Below are positions 1 through 7,766 of a DNA stretch of 64,000 nt, in pieces. Location of the stretch: positions 1-64,000 of the forward strand of contig NZ_BAEI01000018.1 in NCBI RefSeq assembly GCF_000241325.1. The letters run 5' to 3'. Under the pieces are notes generated by a model. The model saw nothing but the letters and a program-made list of their open reading frames with translations. It was not told the DNA's origin and made no database searches. Position numbers and translations under genes: made by a program. Each line of letters begins with the position of its first letter. Position 1 is the first letter of the stretch. This DNA comes from Gordonia polyisoprenivorans NBRC 16320 = JCM 10675. GTDB lineage: Bacteria; Actinomycetota; Actinomycetes; Mycobacteriales; Mycobacteriaceae.

Positions 1-55
1 TTCGATGAGCTTGTTCTGTTTCTGAAGTGTTAACCCCTTCCGGAGCAACTCTTCC

Positions 56-84
56 AGAGTACCAGGCACTTCACCCGTCCGCAA
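56..84 (-). promoter_or_regulatory. Candidate promoter firing leftward out of the window
   Basis: Read on the minus strand there is TTGCGG (79-84), a 17-bp spacer and TACTCT (56-61). A purine-rich GGAAGGGG follows at about 35-42. This would drive a gene whose start lies left of the window. It rests on hexamer matching only. Confidence 0.25.
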
Positions 85-326
85 CCCTCTCGGTTGGCGG
101 CCAGATCCGCATCCGGCAACCCCGGGTCCTCGTCCTGGCACATGACTGTGCCCGGATCGATTTCTCGGGGGCGGTCAACGTCTACCCGGTTTCCTCTCCC
201 CTACCGAACTCCTCTCGGAGCCCTCCGGGGCGGCGCCGCGGCGCGCTGACTTCGAATAAGTTACGCACAGAGCCCCCGCGAATCAAATCGCCAGGTGGGT
301 TCTGACTGGTCGCACATCAGCCCTGG

Positions 327-482
327 TCAGCGGGCCAGCCCCAGCCGTCGGAGGTCGTGCATCCGGCCGTTCCGGCCGCTCGCGATAATTGTGATCTGGG
401 CCATGCGGGCGCGGCGATCGCCTCTCCGTTCGGTCAGCAGATGCACCCGTTCGGGCAGTTTCGCGGCAAAAGTCCAGGTCAT
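327..482 (-). CDS. Possible 51-residue basic protein
   Basis: This short minus-strand frame (ATG at 482, TGA at 327) encodes an Arg-rich 51-residue peptide beginning MTWTFAAKL and ending LGLAR. Third codon positions are mostly G or C, as in real genes of this genome, but the plus strand is also open here. It faces mftM with a 12-bp gap. No family is recognised and no Shine-Dalgarno is obvious, so it may well be a chance frame. Confidence 0.2.
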   Translation of the reverse strand: MTWTFAAKLPERVHLLTERRGDRRARMAQITIIASGRNGRMHDLRRLGLAR

Positions 483-494
483 AGCGTTGTGGTC

Positions 495-1337
495 ATGAGC
501 GTCACGACGATGAGTGCCGGACTACCGACCACTCGCCGCATCACGGTGCGGCACGTTGATGCGCTGCCTGCCGATCTTCCCCATGCCGGACGGGTTGCCT
601 GGTCCATCGACCGGGATGGAGGTCGGGTCGAACTCGTCCACACCTTCACCGTCGCCGAGATCTCGGATGACGCAATGGTCCTCGCGCTCGAAGGCGTGAT
701 CGATGCCGGCGCGTTGTGTGGCCAGTGGGAGTTCGAGGAAGCCGCGGTCGGTCTGATCCGGTCGTGCAGCGAGCGCGCCGACGACGCGTGGGCCGGGTTC
801 TACGACAACTCGCTGCGCGCGCTGCGCGACGGGACGGCGTCGTTCGCCCCGGTACACCGACGGGCGCGCTCCCTGATCAGCGGTTCGAGTGTGCTCGAAG
901 TGGGTTGTTGCTTCGGCTTCTTCGCGCTCCGATGCGCCGAGGACGGTCTCGATGTCGCTGCGTGTGACATCTCCGTCGGTGCGGTCGACCTGCTGACTCA
1001 GGCCGCACGTCGCCGTGACACCCCCGTGCTGGCGACTGTCGGAGACGCCACCGACCTCGACCACGCCGACTCCTCGGTCGACACCGTCACGTTGATCCAC
1101 CTGCTCGAGCATCTCCCCGCGGACCAGGCGCGTGCCGCCATCATCGAGGCATTGCGGGTCGCGCGTCGGCGGGTGGTGATCGCGATCCCTTATGAGGACC
1201 GTCCGAGCGAACACTTCGGCCATCTCGTTCGGTTGGGGCCCGAGAACCTGCACGCCTGGGCGGACGCAGCCGATCACGCCGGGGCCGAATTCCTCACCGA
1301 TCACGGCGGCTGGTTGGTGCTCACCCCGCGCAGCTGA
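495..1337 (+). CDS. mftM: SAM-dependent methyltransferase, mycofactocin MftM type
   Basis: The 280-residue protein has a class I methyltransferase core: the SAM-binding motif VLEVGCCFGFFAL about 130 residues in, an acidic residue ending the next strand (ACDIS), and the later IHLLEHLP stretch. In M. smegmatis MftM (MSMEG_6237) methylates the oligoglucosyl chain of the redox cofactor mycofactocin, and it sits between a response regulator and a sensor kinase gene. Here it converges on the same regulator with only 6 bp between stops. Mycofactocin is the cofactor of the NDMA-dependent dehydrogenase encoded at 7767-9059, which supports the assignment. The core mft biosynthesis genes are not in this window. 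Start: ATG 495 is chosen over the in-frame 357, whose extra residues look non-coding; ATG 510 is also possible. Confidence 0.8.
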   Translation: MSVTTMSAGLPTTRRITVRHVDALPADLPHAGRVAWSIDRDGGRVELVHTFTVAEISDDAMVLALEGVIDAGALCGQWEFEEAAVGLIRSCSERADDAWAGFYDNSLRALRDGTASFAPVHRRARSLISGSSVLEVGCCFGFFALRCAEDGLDVAACDISVGAVDLLTQAARRRDTPVLATVGDATDLDHADSSVDTVTLIHLLEHLPADQARAAIIEALRVARRRVVIAIPYEDRPSEHFGHLVRLGPENLHAWADAADHAGAEFLTDHGGWLVLTPRS

Positions 1338-1343
1338 GCCTCA

Positions 1344-2003
1344 TCAGATCAGCCCGCGCTTGCTCGCGATGTAGACCGCGTCGGTCCGTTTGGTCACGCC
1401 GAGCTTGCGAATGATGTTGCGGATGTGGAACTTCACGGTCGACTCGGAGATGAACAAGGTCGTACCGATGCGCTTGTTGCTCATCCCGTCGGCGAGTAGC
1501 CGCAGCACCTCGCGTTCACGTTCGGTCAGGGTCTCCGATCCACCGCCGTCGCCGGACACCGTGCGCAACACGATCGCAGCGCTACGCGGGTCGAATGCGC
1601 TGCCGCCCCCGGAGACCGACTGGATGGCACGCACCAACTCGGTGGTGTCGACGTCCTTGACGACGTAGCCACGTGCCCCCGCCTTCACCGCCCGCACCAC
1701 GAGGTCGTCGTCGAGGAATGTCGTCAACACCAGACTGGCCACCTCGGGATGCCGGGCCGCGATCTCGGTGATCAGTCGTAACCCCTCGTACTCGGTGCCC
1801 GCCGTCAGTTTCAGGTCGACGACGACCACATCCGGCCGTGACCGCTCGACCTCGGCCAATGCATGGTCGAACGAATCCGCCTCGCCCACAACCGAGATCG
1901 TCTCCTCCCGTTCGAGGAGGGAGCGAATGCCTGCACGCAGGAGTGCATGGTCGTCGACCAGCATGGTGCGCACCGCCGTCGTCGCGATATCGGGGTTGTT
2001 CAT
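1344..2003 (-). CDS. mnoR: LuxR/NarL-family response regulator (MnoR-like)
   Basis: This 219-residue regulator has an N-terminal receiver domain with the DD pair at residues 17-18 and the phospho-acceptor Asp63 (VVVVDLKL), then a C-terminal LuxR helix-turn-helix (LTEREREVLRLLADG, then a VKFHIRNI recognition helix). Its start overlaps the stop of the sensor kinase in an ATGA, so the pair is translationally coupled. In M. smegmatis the equivalent pair MnoS/MnoR controls mno, the NDMA-dependent alcohol dehydrogenase. The same target is likely here, with the intergenic region at 9060-9245 as the expected binding region. Confidence 0.88.
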   Translation of the reverse strand: MNNPDIATTAVRTMLVDDHALLRAGIRSLLEREETISVVGEADSFDHALAEVERSRPDVVVVDLKLTAGTEYEGLRLITEIAARHPEVASLVLTTFLDDDLVVRAVKAGARGYVVKDVDTTELVRAIQSVSGGGSAFDPRSAAIVLRTVSGDGGGSETLTEREREVLRLLADGMSNKRIGTTLFISESTVKFHIRNIIRKLGVTKRTDAVYIASKRGLI

Positions 2004-3484
2004 CTGCTGACCTCCTGATGCAGTGACGATCGTGTTCCGGCGGAACGCCGGACCGATTCGGTGGTGGCGCGCGGCAACGACGTGGATTCGGTGACGGTGC
2101 CGGCCGGGATCTCCACCCCGACCCGCACGCCGCCGATCCGGGATCGGCGGATCCGGAACTCACCACCGAGTTCGCGCGCTCGAGCCGACATGTTCGCCAG
2201 GCCCCGATGTCGCCCGGCCAGGTCGCCCAGCGTCGCCGCACGCAGCACGCGACGCATGTGTCCCGGGTCGCCGACGCCGTTGTCGTCGACGGTCAGACTC
2301 ACGTCGTGATCGCCGTAGGTGAGCACCACCCGCGCCAGTGTCGCCTCGGCGTGCACCGCGGTGTTGAACAGCGCCTCACCGGCGATGCGCAGAATGGCGT
2401 GTTGCACGTCATCGGGCAGGTCACGGGGCCGGCCCACCACCCGGACCTCGGTCTCCAGATCGGCCGGCATGTGCATCGAGCACAGTTCGTCGAGAACCTC
2501 ACCCAGGCTCAGCCCCTCCACGGACGGGGACTGGTTCAGGGCGTAGATCACCGAGCGCAGTTGTTCGACCGCGTTGCGGGTCAGCGTTCCTGCGACCTCG
2601 AGTCGCTCGGCGGTCTCCGGGTCGCACTCCATCCGGCATACCTCGATCTGCACACCCGCCGACAGCACCGACTGCGTCACCGAGTCGTGCAACTCCCGGG
2701 CGATGCGTTCACGCTCCTCGGTGACCAGCCGTTGTCGCATCACCGCCGACAACTCACGTTGTGTGCGTTGCAATTCCACGTTCTGCACCGCCAGATCGGT
2801 GGCCTGCTCGCGGGCCTTGGCGTAGGCATCCTCGGCGCGGGCGAGTTGATGGCGACTCTCCTCGAGCAGCGCCGCATTGAGCAGGGCCACCACCGCTTGT
2901 CGGGCGAGGATGCGCATCACCACCAGGTCGGCGGAGTCGACGACGTGGCGCGGTGGCGTCCACGCCGACAGCCCGCCGACCACCCGGCCGTCGAGGTGCA
3001 CCGGCACATGCAGATGGTGATCGGCGACGACCGGTCGGACGAGCTCGCCAAGCTGGTTGCGCAGGATGTCGTTGAGGCGGTTGAGCACCTCGTCGGGCAG
3101 GTGGCTCGGCGTGCGCGCGACCTGCACGCCCTCGAAGGCGTAGATGGTGCCGTCGCCGTCCATCATCAGGTGGCGCGGACCCGTGCGATCGAGTTCGCCG
3201 TCGCACAGGGCGAACACCACCCAATCGGCCTCGAGGTGTTCGGCCACCGCACGCACCACCGAGAGCACGAGTGTCTCCGGCCCCTCCGCGGTCTGCACGA
3301 GGGCTCGCGAGATGCGGTCCAGTGCGCCGACCACACGACCGAGGCGCTCCTCGACCCCACGGAACTGCGCGTAATGCGAGCCCTTCACCGAGTGCAACCC
3401 GATCAGCGAATCGAAGTCCGTTCCGCCGACCTCGTCCCCGCCGGGCGTCAGGTCGCGGTCGCCGAACCTCGAGGAGACGCTCAT
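2000..3484 (-). CDS. mnoS: GAF-domain sensor histidine kinase (MnoS-like)
   Basis: This 494-residue protein has no obvious membrane segment, so it is probably cytosolic. It has a GAF-like sensor domain (about residues 55-205), a coiled-coil linker, a HisKA_3 dimerisation domain with the phospho-accepting His near residue 264 (ERIARELHDSVTQ) and a C-terminal HATPase domain (TVDDNGVGD, then GLANMSARA). Start: the ATG at 3484 overlaps the upstream dehydrogenase stop as ATGA, which decides it; the longer frame runs through the dehydrogenase gene. Its own stop overlaps mnoR as ATGA, so dehydrogenase, kinase and regulator form one coupled unit. The GAF ligand is unknown; an alcohol, aldehyde or redox signal would fit. 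Confidence 0.85.
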   Translation of the reverse strand: MSVSSRFGDRDLTPGGDEVGGTDFDSLIGLHSVKGSHYAQFRGVEERLGRVVGALDRISRALVQTAEGPETLVLSVVRAVAEHLEADWVVFALCDGELDRTGPRHLMMDGDGTIYAFEGVQVARTPSHLPDEVLNRLNDILRNQLGELVRPVVADHHLHVPVHLDGRVVGGLSAWTPPRHVVDSADLVVMRILARQAVVALLNAALLEESRHQLARAEDAYAKAREQATDLAVQNVELQRTQRELSAVMRQRLVTEERERIARELHDSVTQSVLSAGVQIEVCRMECDPETAERLEVAGTLTRNAVEQLRSVIYALNQSPSVEGLSLGEVLDELCSMHMPADLETEVRVVGRPRDLPDDVQHAILRIAGEALFNTAVHAEATLARVVLTYGDHDVSLTVDDNGVGDPGHMRRVLRAATLGDLAGRHRGLANMSARARELGGEFRIRRSRIGGVRVGVEIPAGTVTESTSLPRATTESVRRSAGTRSSLHQEVSR

Positions 3485-4701
3485 AGTGCCTCGCGATAGA
3501 GACGGGCGACATCGGCCGGGGTCGGCTGGCGCGGGTTCGTCCGCATGCAGGCATCGACCAACGCGTTGGCGGTCAGCGCGTTGATGTGTGCGGCGGAGAC
3601 TCCGAGCTGCGACAGGCGAGCCGGCATCCCGATCCGTCGTGAGAGCTCGCACACCGCATCGGCGAATCGCTCGGCGGTCACGAACGCCGACGACGACGTC
3701 GGCACACCGACGGCCGGGGCCAGATCGACGAAGGGGGTCGGGTCGGTCTCGGCGTTGAACCGGATGACGTGCGGGAGCAGAACCGAATTGATCGCTCCGT
3801 GCGCGGCGTCGCACAGTCCGCCGACCGGATGGCTCATCGCGTGGGTGGCGCCGAGAATGGCATTGGTGAACGCCATCCCGGCCTCGAGCGCGGCGTAGGC
3901 CATGTCGAGTCCGGCGTCGGGGTCACCGGGAGCGTCAACGAATCGCTCGATCGACCGCCATGCGGTCCCGATGGCCGACAGGGCCGAACGATCGGTGAGC
4001 CTGGTGTGCGCCAGCGATGCATAGGCCTCGATGCAGTGCGTGATCGCGTCCATCCCCGACTGCGCGGCCACCTCGGGTGGCAGCGTGGCCAGTGCGTGGG
4101 GATCGATCACCGATACATTCGGCACCAATCCGCGTCCGATGATCGTCACCTTCGTCATGCGATCCACGTCGTTGACGATGCAGAACTGCGACACGTCCGA
4201 CCCACTGCCCGCAGTGGTCGGCGCAGCGACCAACGGCGGTAACGGGATGCGGGCGCGATCGATGCCCTCGTAGGACAGGATGTGGCCCCCGTTGGCCGCG
4301 AGGATGGCCACCCCCTTGGCGGCGTCGATCACCGATCCCCCGCCGAGCGCCACGATCCCGTCCGAGCGTGTCTGCTCGTAGTGTTCGAAGCCCAGGGCGA
4401 TTTCCGGCGCCCGGGGATTCGGTGAGACATCGGTGAAGGAGGCCACCTTGAGGTCTGCCGCCCGCAACCGTTGCGCGAGGCGCGGATACCACGGGGTGGC
4501 CACCAGATTGCGGTCCGAGACGATCATCAGCCGACGCATCCCCAGACCTGCTGCGGCCGTGGGGATCTCATCCAGAGCCCCGGGACCGACGATCACCTCG
4601 GGGGTATGGAACTTGACGACCGGGATCCGCGTCGCCCGCGCTCGGGGTTGCGGCCGTTCCGAATCCACCTCGGGTCGGGCCTCACCGATATCGGCGTGCA
4701 T
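3481..4701 (-). CDS. Group III iron-type alcohol dehydrogenase (1,3-propanediol dehydrogenase-like)
   Basis: The 406-residue protein shows Fe-ADH signatures: the nucleotide-binding GGGSVIDAAKG, the TTAGSGSDVSQF segment, and metal-ligand stretches with GMDAITHCIEAY and ATHAMSHPVGG followed by DAAHGAIN. The family oxidises primary alcohols or diols with NAD or a tightly bound nicotinamide, using Fe or another divalent metal. The M. smegmatis counterpart next to mnoS is annotated as a 1,3-propanediol dehydrogenase, but the substrate here is not proven. Start: ATG 4701 has AGGTGG nine bases upstream. The longer frame would enter the VWA gene. It lies 62 bp downstream of the VWA gene and overlaps mnoS. 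Confidence 0.85.
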   Translation of the reverse strand: MHADIGEARPEVDSERPQPRARATRIPVVKFHTPEVIVGPGALDEIPTAAAGLGMRRLMIVSDRNLVATPWYPRLAQRLRAADLKVASFTDVSPNPRAPEIALGFEHYEQTRSDGIVALGGGSVIDAAKGVAILAANGGHILSYEGIDRARIPLPPLVAAPTTAGSGSDVSQFCIVNDVDRMTKVTIIGRGLVPNVSVIDPHALATLPPEVAAQSGMDAITHCIEAYASLAHTRLTDRSALSAIGTAWRSIERFVDAPGDPDAGLDMAYAALEAGMAFTNAILGATHAMSHPVGGLCDAAHGAINSVLLPHVIRFNAETDPTPFVDLAPAVGVPTSSSAFVTAERFADAVCELSRRIGMPARLSQLGVSAAHINALTANALVDACMRTNPRQPTPADVARLYREAL

Positions 4702-4763
4702 CCCGTTCACCCACCTCGTCGCCCCACCAGTCGTTGCCGAAATCCTACGCGGCCGCCTGCGGT

Positions 4764-6290
4764 TCACGCGCCGTATGCGCTGACCGAGACCTGCTCGAGC
4801 GCCGCGAGGTCGTGGACGACGTGCACACGGTCGCACAGCGTGGCGTAGGCCGGCAGGTCGCACGACCCGAGACCCCACGAGTAGCTGGGTTCGGGGGTGA
4901 TCCAGATGGTCTCCCGGGCCCGGCGGCTGATCTCCTCCAACGCGTCGAGGTTCGGGTCGCGGCCGTTGTTGCGACCGTCGCCGAGCACGATCACGGTGGT
5001 GCGCCGGGTGATCGCGCCGCCGAACTCGTCGAGGAAACACTGCAGAGCGTTCCCGTAATCGGAGTCGGCGTCGGTGTCGAGGACACCGCCGGCCGGCAGG
5101 CCCGAAACGACCAGGGACAGCGCCTCCTCGGCCGGGTGTTCGGCGAAGAGATCGGTGATCTCGACGAGGTCGGACACGAAGGCGAACGACCGGACGTGGG
5201 CCACCATGCTCTGCAGTCCGTGCACGAGTTGCAGGGTGAAACGGGCTGCGCTGCGCACCGACAACGACACATCGGCGAGGATCAGCAGCGACGGGCGGTC
5301 CTCGACCTTGGCAACGGTGATGGGCCGGAACGGCACCCCGTCGAATCGCAGGTTCGCGCGCATCGTGCGGGCCGCGTCGACAGTGCCGCGGGCGGCCAGT
5401 TTGCGTCGGGCACGCGGCGCGCCGTGCAGCGATCGGATGAGCCTGCGGATCGACTCCTCCAGGCTGGCCCGCTCGTGCTCGTGAATGGCATCGCGCACCG
5501 ATGCCTTCACCTCACGATCCTCGATCTCGTGGTCGGTCGCCATGAGCGCCTCGAGGTGATCACGCAGCTTCTCGGGCAAACCGTCGAGCAATCCCGCCAG
5601 TGCGCTGCGCAACCGGGCGATCTCCTCGCGGTCGGGCTGCGGACCGGACAGTCCCCCGGCGTCGTCGAGCCAGTCGAGCAGCGCCATCTCCTGCGCCACC
5701 GACAACTCGGCGTCGAGCTGGGTCGGATTGCCGGTGACGAGCTCACCCGGCCGACCCGGGTTGTGCAGGCGGGACACCGTCAGTTGCACACGGGCGGCCT
5801 GCTCGGAGTTCGGCACCGAATCCGCCGACAGCACGATCTCGTCGGTCAGCGACGCCATGTCGAGTTTGTTGGCCTCCTGATGCAGGTTGTACTGCTCGGC
5901 GAGGTCCTCGGGGTCGAAGTAGTCGCGGATGTTCGACGGCGGGCCGTGACTGTGACCTTGCTGCGGGGTGTTACTCACCTCGTCGGACAGGGTGTACTCG
6001 GCGAGCTCACCGGTGTCGGAAAGATCGTCGTGACTGTGCGAATGTCCGTGTCCGTCATCGGTGTCGAGCACCGGACGCAACGAGAAGTACTTGTCGAAGA
6101 CCTCGTCGAAGGTCTGCTCGTCGCGTCGGTCCTTGACCAGACACGCCTGCAGCGCCGAGCGCATGAGTTCACGGTCGGCGAGGATCTCGGCGGTACCCAC
6201 GGCCGCAATCGCGTCCATCGCCTCCGAGACGCCGATGCGCACGCCGTGCAAACGCAGTAGCCGGACGAACCGGTGGACCGCTCCTTCCAT
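4764..6290 (-). CDS. VWA-domain (CoxE-like) protein with His-rich segments
   Basis: This 508-residue protein has an alpha-helical N-terminal half and a C-terminal von Willebrand A domain with an intact MIDAS (ADVSLSV near residue 340; GDGRNNGRD later). Two His clusters occur, GHGHSHSHDD near residue 83 and GHSHG near residue 112, which look like metal-binding loops. MoxR ATPases and VWA partners commonly act together as chaperones that insert metals or remodel enzymes (CoxD/CoxE, RavA/ViaA, NorQ/NorD). The partner moxR gene ends 11 bp upstream. Between two metal-dependent alcohol dehydrogenases, a maturation role for one or both is the natural inference. Confidence 0.8.
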   Translation of the reverse strand: MEGAVHRFVRLLRLHGVRIGVSEAMDAIAAVGTAEILADRELMRSALQACLVKDRRDEQTFDEVFDKYFSLRPVLDTDDGHGHSHSHDDLSDTGELAEYTLSDEVSNTPQQGHSHGPPSNIRDYFDPEDLAEQYNLHQEANKLDMASLTDEIVLSADSVPNSEQAARVQLTVSRLHNPGRPGELVTGNPTQLDAELSVAQEMALLDWLDDAGGLSGPQPDREEIARLRSALAGLLDGLPEKLRDHLEALMATDHEIEDREVKASVRDAIHEHERASLEESIRRLIRSLHGAPRARRKLAARGTVDAARTMRANLRFDGVPFRPITVAKVEDRPSLLILADVSLSVRSAARFTLQLVHGLQSMVAHVRSFAFVSDLVEITDLFAEHPAEEALSLVVSGLPAGGVLDTDADSDYGNALQCFLDEFGGAITRRTTVIVLGDGRNNGRDPNLDALEEISRRARETIWITPEPSYSWGLGSCDLPAYATLCDRVHVVHDLAALEQVSVSAYGA

Positions 6291-6301
6291 GACGCCGCTC
6301 C

Positions 6302-7603
6302 CTAGAACGGACGCTTGCGGCGGGTACCCGAACCCGAGCGGGAACGGCCGGTGTCGCCGAATGAGCGACTGCCCTGCGTGGCACTCACCGCCCGGGTACC
6401 GGCATCGCTCTTGGCCCCGGGCGAGCCGTAGTAGTCGTCGCCGTGGCGCCCGGGCTTGTCCTTCTCGGCACGTTTGGCGCGACCACCGTGCGGGTCGTCA
6501 TGCGTGTGTTCGCCGTCGTGGGCGTCGTCGTGGGTGTGGGAATGCCCGTCGTGCGAATGGGAATGGCCCTGATCGTGGGAATGTCCGTGGGTGTGCAGGT
6601 GATCGGGCACCTGCGCGTTCGGATCCACCAGCCGGGGCAGGGCGTCGAGTGCGCGGGTGAGGTCGCGGTCGTACTTGACGACCACGTTGGCGGTCTGACC
6701 GAGGATGTCGGCGGAGAGTTCGTCGGCGCCGAGCACCGCGAGGGTGCGCGCCCAATCGATCGCCTCGGAGATACTCGGCGCCTTGCGCAAGTCGAGTTCG
6801 CGCAGACCGCGCACGATCTCCACGAGTTTGGCCGCGAGCGTCTCGGCCAGGCCCGTGTTCTTGGACTTGATGATCTCCAATTCCCGTGTGGCATCCGGGT
6901 AATCGAGCGACAGATGCAGGCACCGGCGTTTGAGTGCCGCCGACAGATCGCGAGTGTTGTTGGAGGTCAACACGATCATCGGCTGGTGCTTGGCGACGAA
7001 GGTACCGATCTCGGGCACCGACACCTGGTATTCGGCGAGGAGTTCGAGCAGCACCGCCTCGAGCGCCTCGTCGGCACGATCGACCTCATCGATCAGCAGG
7101 ACGACCGGGCGTTCGCTGCGCACCGCCTCGAGCAGCGGCCGGGGGGCGAGAAAGCGCTCGGAGAAGAACACGCTCTCCTCGGCACCGATGCGGTCGACCG
7201 CCTCCGACAGTGAGTCGGCGTCGGCGACGACCGCAGAGATCTTCTCCCGCAACACCTGGGTGTAGAGCAACTGCTTGCCGTAATCCCACTCGTAGAGCGC
7301 GGTGGTCTCGTCCTGACCCTCATAACACTGCAGCCGCAACAGATCTCGGCCCGTCACCTCTGCCAGGGTCTTGGCGAGTTGCGTCTTGCCAACGCCTGCC
7401 GGACCCTCGAGCAGGACCGGTTTGCCGAGCCGGCTCTGCAGGAAGACGGTGGTCGCCAGACGTTGATCGGCCAGGTAACCCGCCTCGGCGAACCGGGCGA
7501 CCACGTCGTCGACATCACGGAATCCGCCCGGATCGGGTTGGCTCGCAGCATCTTCGACGTGCGGGGCGACGGTGTCGTCGGTGGTGACGGTGGAGGTGGG
7601 CAT
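6302..7603 (-). CDS. MoxR-family AAA+ ATPase with His-rich C-terminal tail
   Basis: This 433-residue AAA+ ATPase has Walker A GPAGVGKTQ near residue 64, Walker B LLIDEVDRAD near residue 169 and a sensor LTSNNTRDLS. After the AAA+ core (to about residue 330) comes a tail with roughly a dozen His in HxHxH-type runs (about residues 334-374), then a basic Arg/Ser/Gly end. The tail is unusual for MoxR proteins and suggests Ni, Co, Zn or Fe storage or delivery. Start: ATG 7603 is preceded by AGGAGA; the frame extends upstream without Shine-Dalgarno support. It probably works with the adjacent VWA protein to mature the dehydrogenases. Confidence 0.85.
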   Translation of the reverse strand: MPTSTVTTDDTVAPHVEDAASQPDPGGFRDVDDVVARFAEAGYLADQRLATTVFLQSRLGKPVLLEGPAGVGKTQLAKTLAEVTGRDLLRLQCYEGQDETTALYEWDYGKQLLYTQVLREKISAVVADADSLSEAVDRIGAEESVFFSERFLAPRPLLEAVRSERPVVLLIDEVDRADEALEAVLLELLAEYQVSVPEIGTFVAKHQPMIVLTSNNTRDLSAALKRRCLHLSLDYPDATRELEIIKSKNTGLAETLAAKLVEIVRGLRELDLRKAPSISEAIDWARTLAVLGADELSADILGQTANVVVKYDRDLTRALDALPRLVDPNAQVPDHLHTHGHSHDQGHSHSHDGHSHTHDDAHDGEHTHDDPHGGRAKRAEKDKPGRHGDDYYGSPGAKSDAGTRAVSATQGSRSFGDTGRSRSGSGTRRKRPF

Positions 7604-7648
7604 CGATCTCTCCTGAGGTCTGGTGGATGTGGGCCGGCGGCCGGTGGC

Positions 7649-7697
7649 CACGCCGGTGGTCACCCGAATTGGGGGCGTTCGGGTGACCACCGGCGTG
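7649..7697 (-). terminator. Perfect 20-bp inverted repeat between mno and moxR
   Basis: The arms 7649-7668 (CACGCCGGTGGTCACCCGAA) and 7678-7697 are exact reverse complements separated by 9 nt. The RNA hairpin would be very stable. No U-tract follows on the minus strand. It lies in the 163-bp gap between the mno stop and the moxR start, so it may partially terminate transcription or protect the mno 3' end, letting the dehydrogenase be made in excess over its chaperone. Confidence 0.6.
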
Positions 7698-7766
7698 TGG
7701 TGATGTGGGGACACGCTATTCGGGGCAGACACATCCCCACATCGGTCTTCATCGGCGACGCACCTC

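Larger units (their letters stand above)
1..494. other. Region without a confident gene
   Basis: No open frame here looks like a conserved protein. A plus-strand frame at 27-305 and the plus-strand extension of the next gene (357-494) are low-complexity, Arg/Pro-rich translations without recognisable motifs. The stretch probably holds the promoter region of mftM and of a gene leaving the window to the left. Confidence 0.5.

Noticed and set aside
27..305. 92-residue plus-strand frame at the left end
   Set aside because: No motif, no ribosome-binding site, composition unlike neighbouring proteins.
4734..6260. 508-codon plus-strand frame opposite the VWA gene
   Set aside because: Mirror of the real minus-strand gene, which has a MIDAS motif and operon context.
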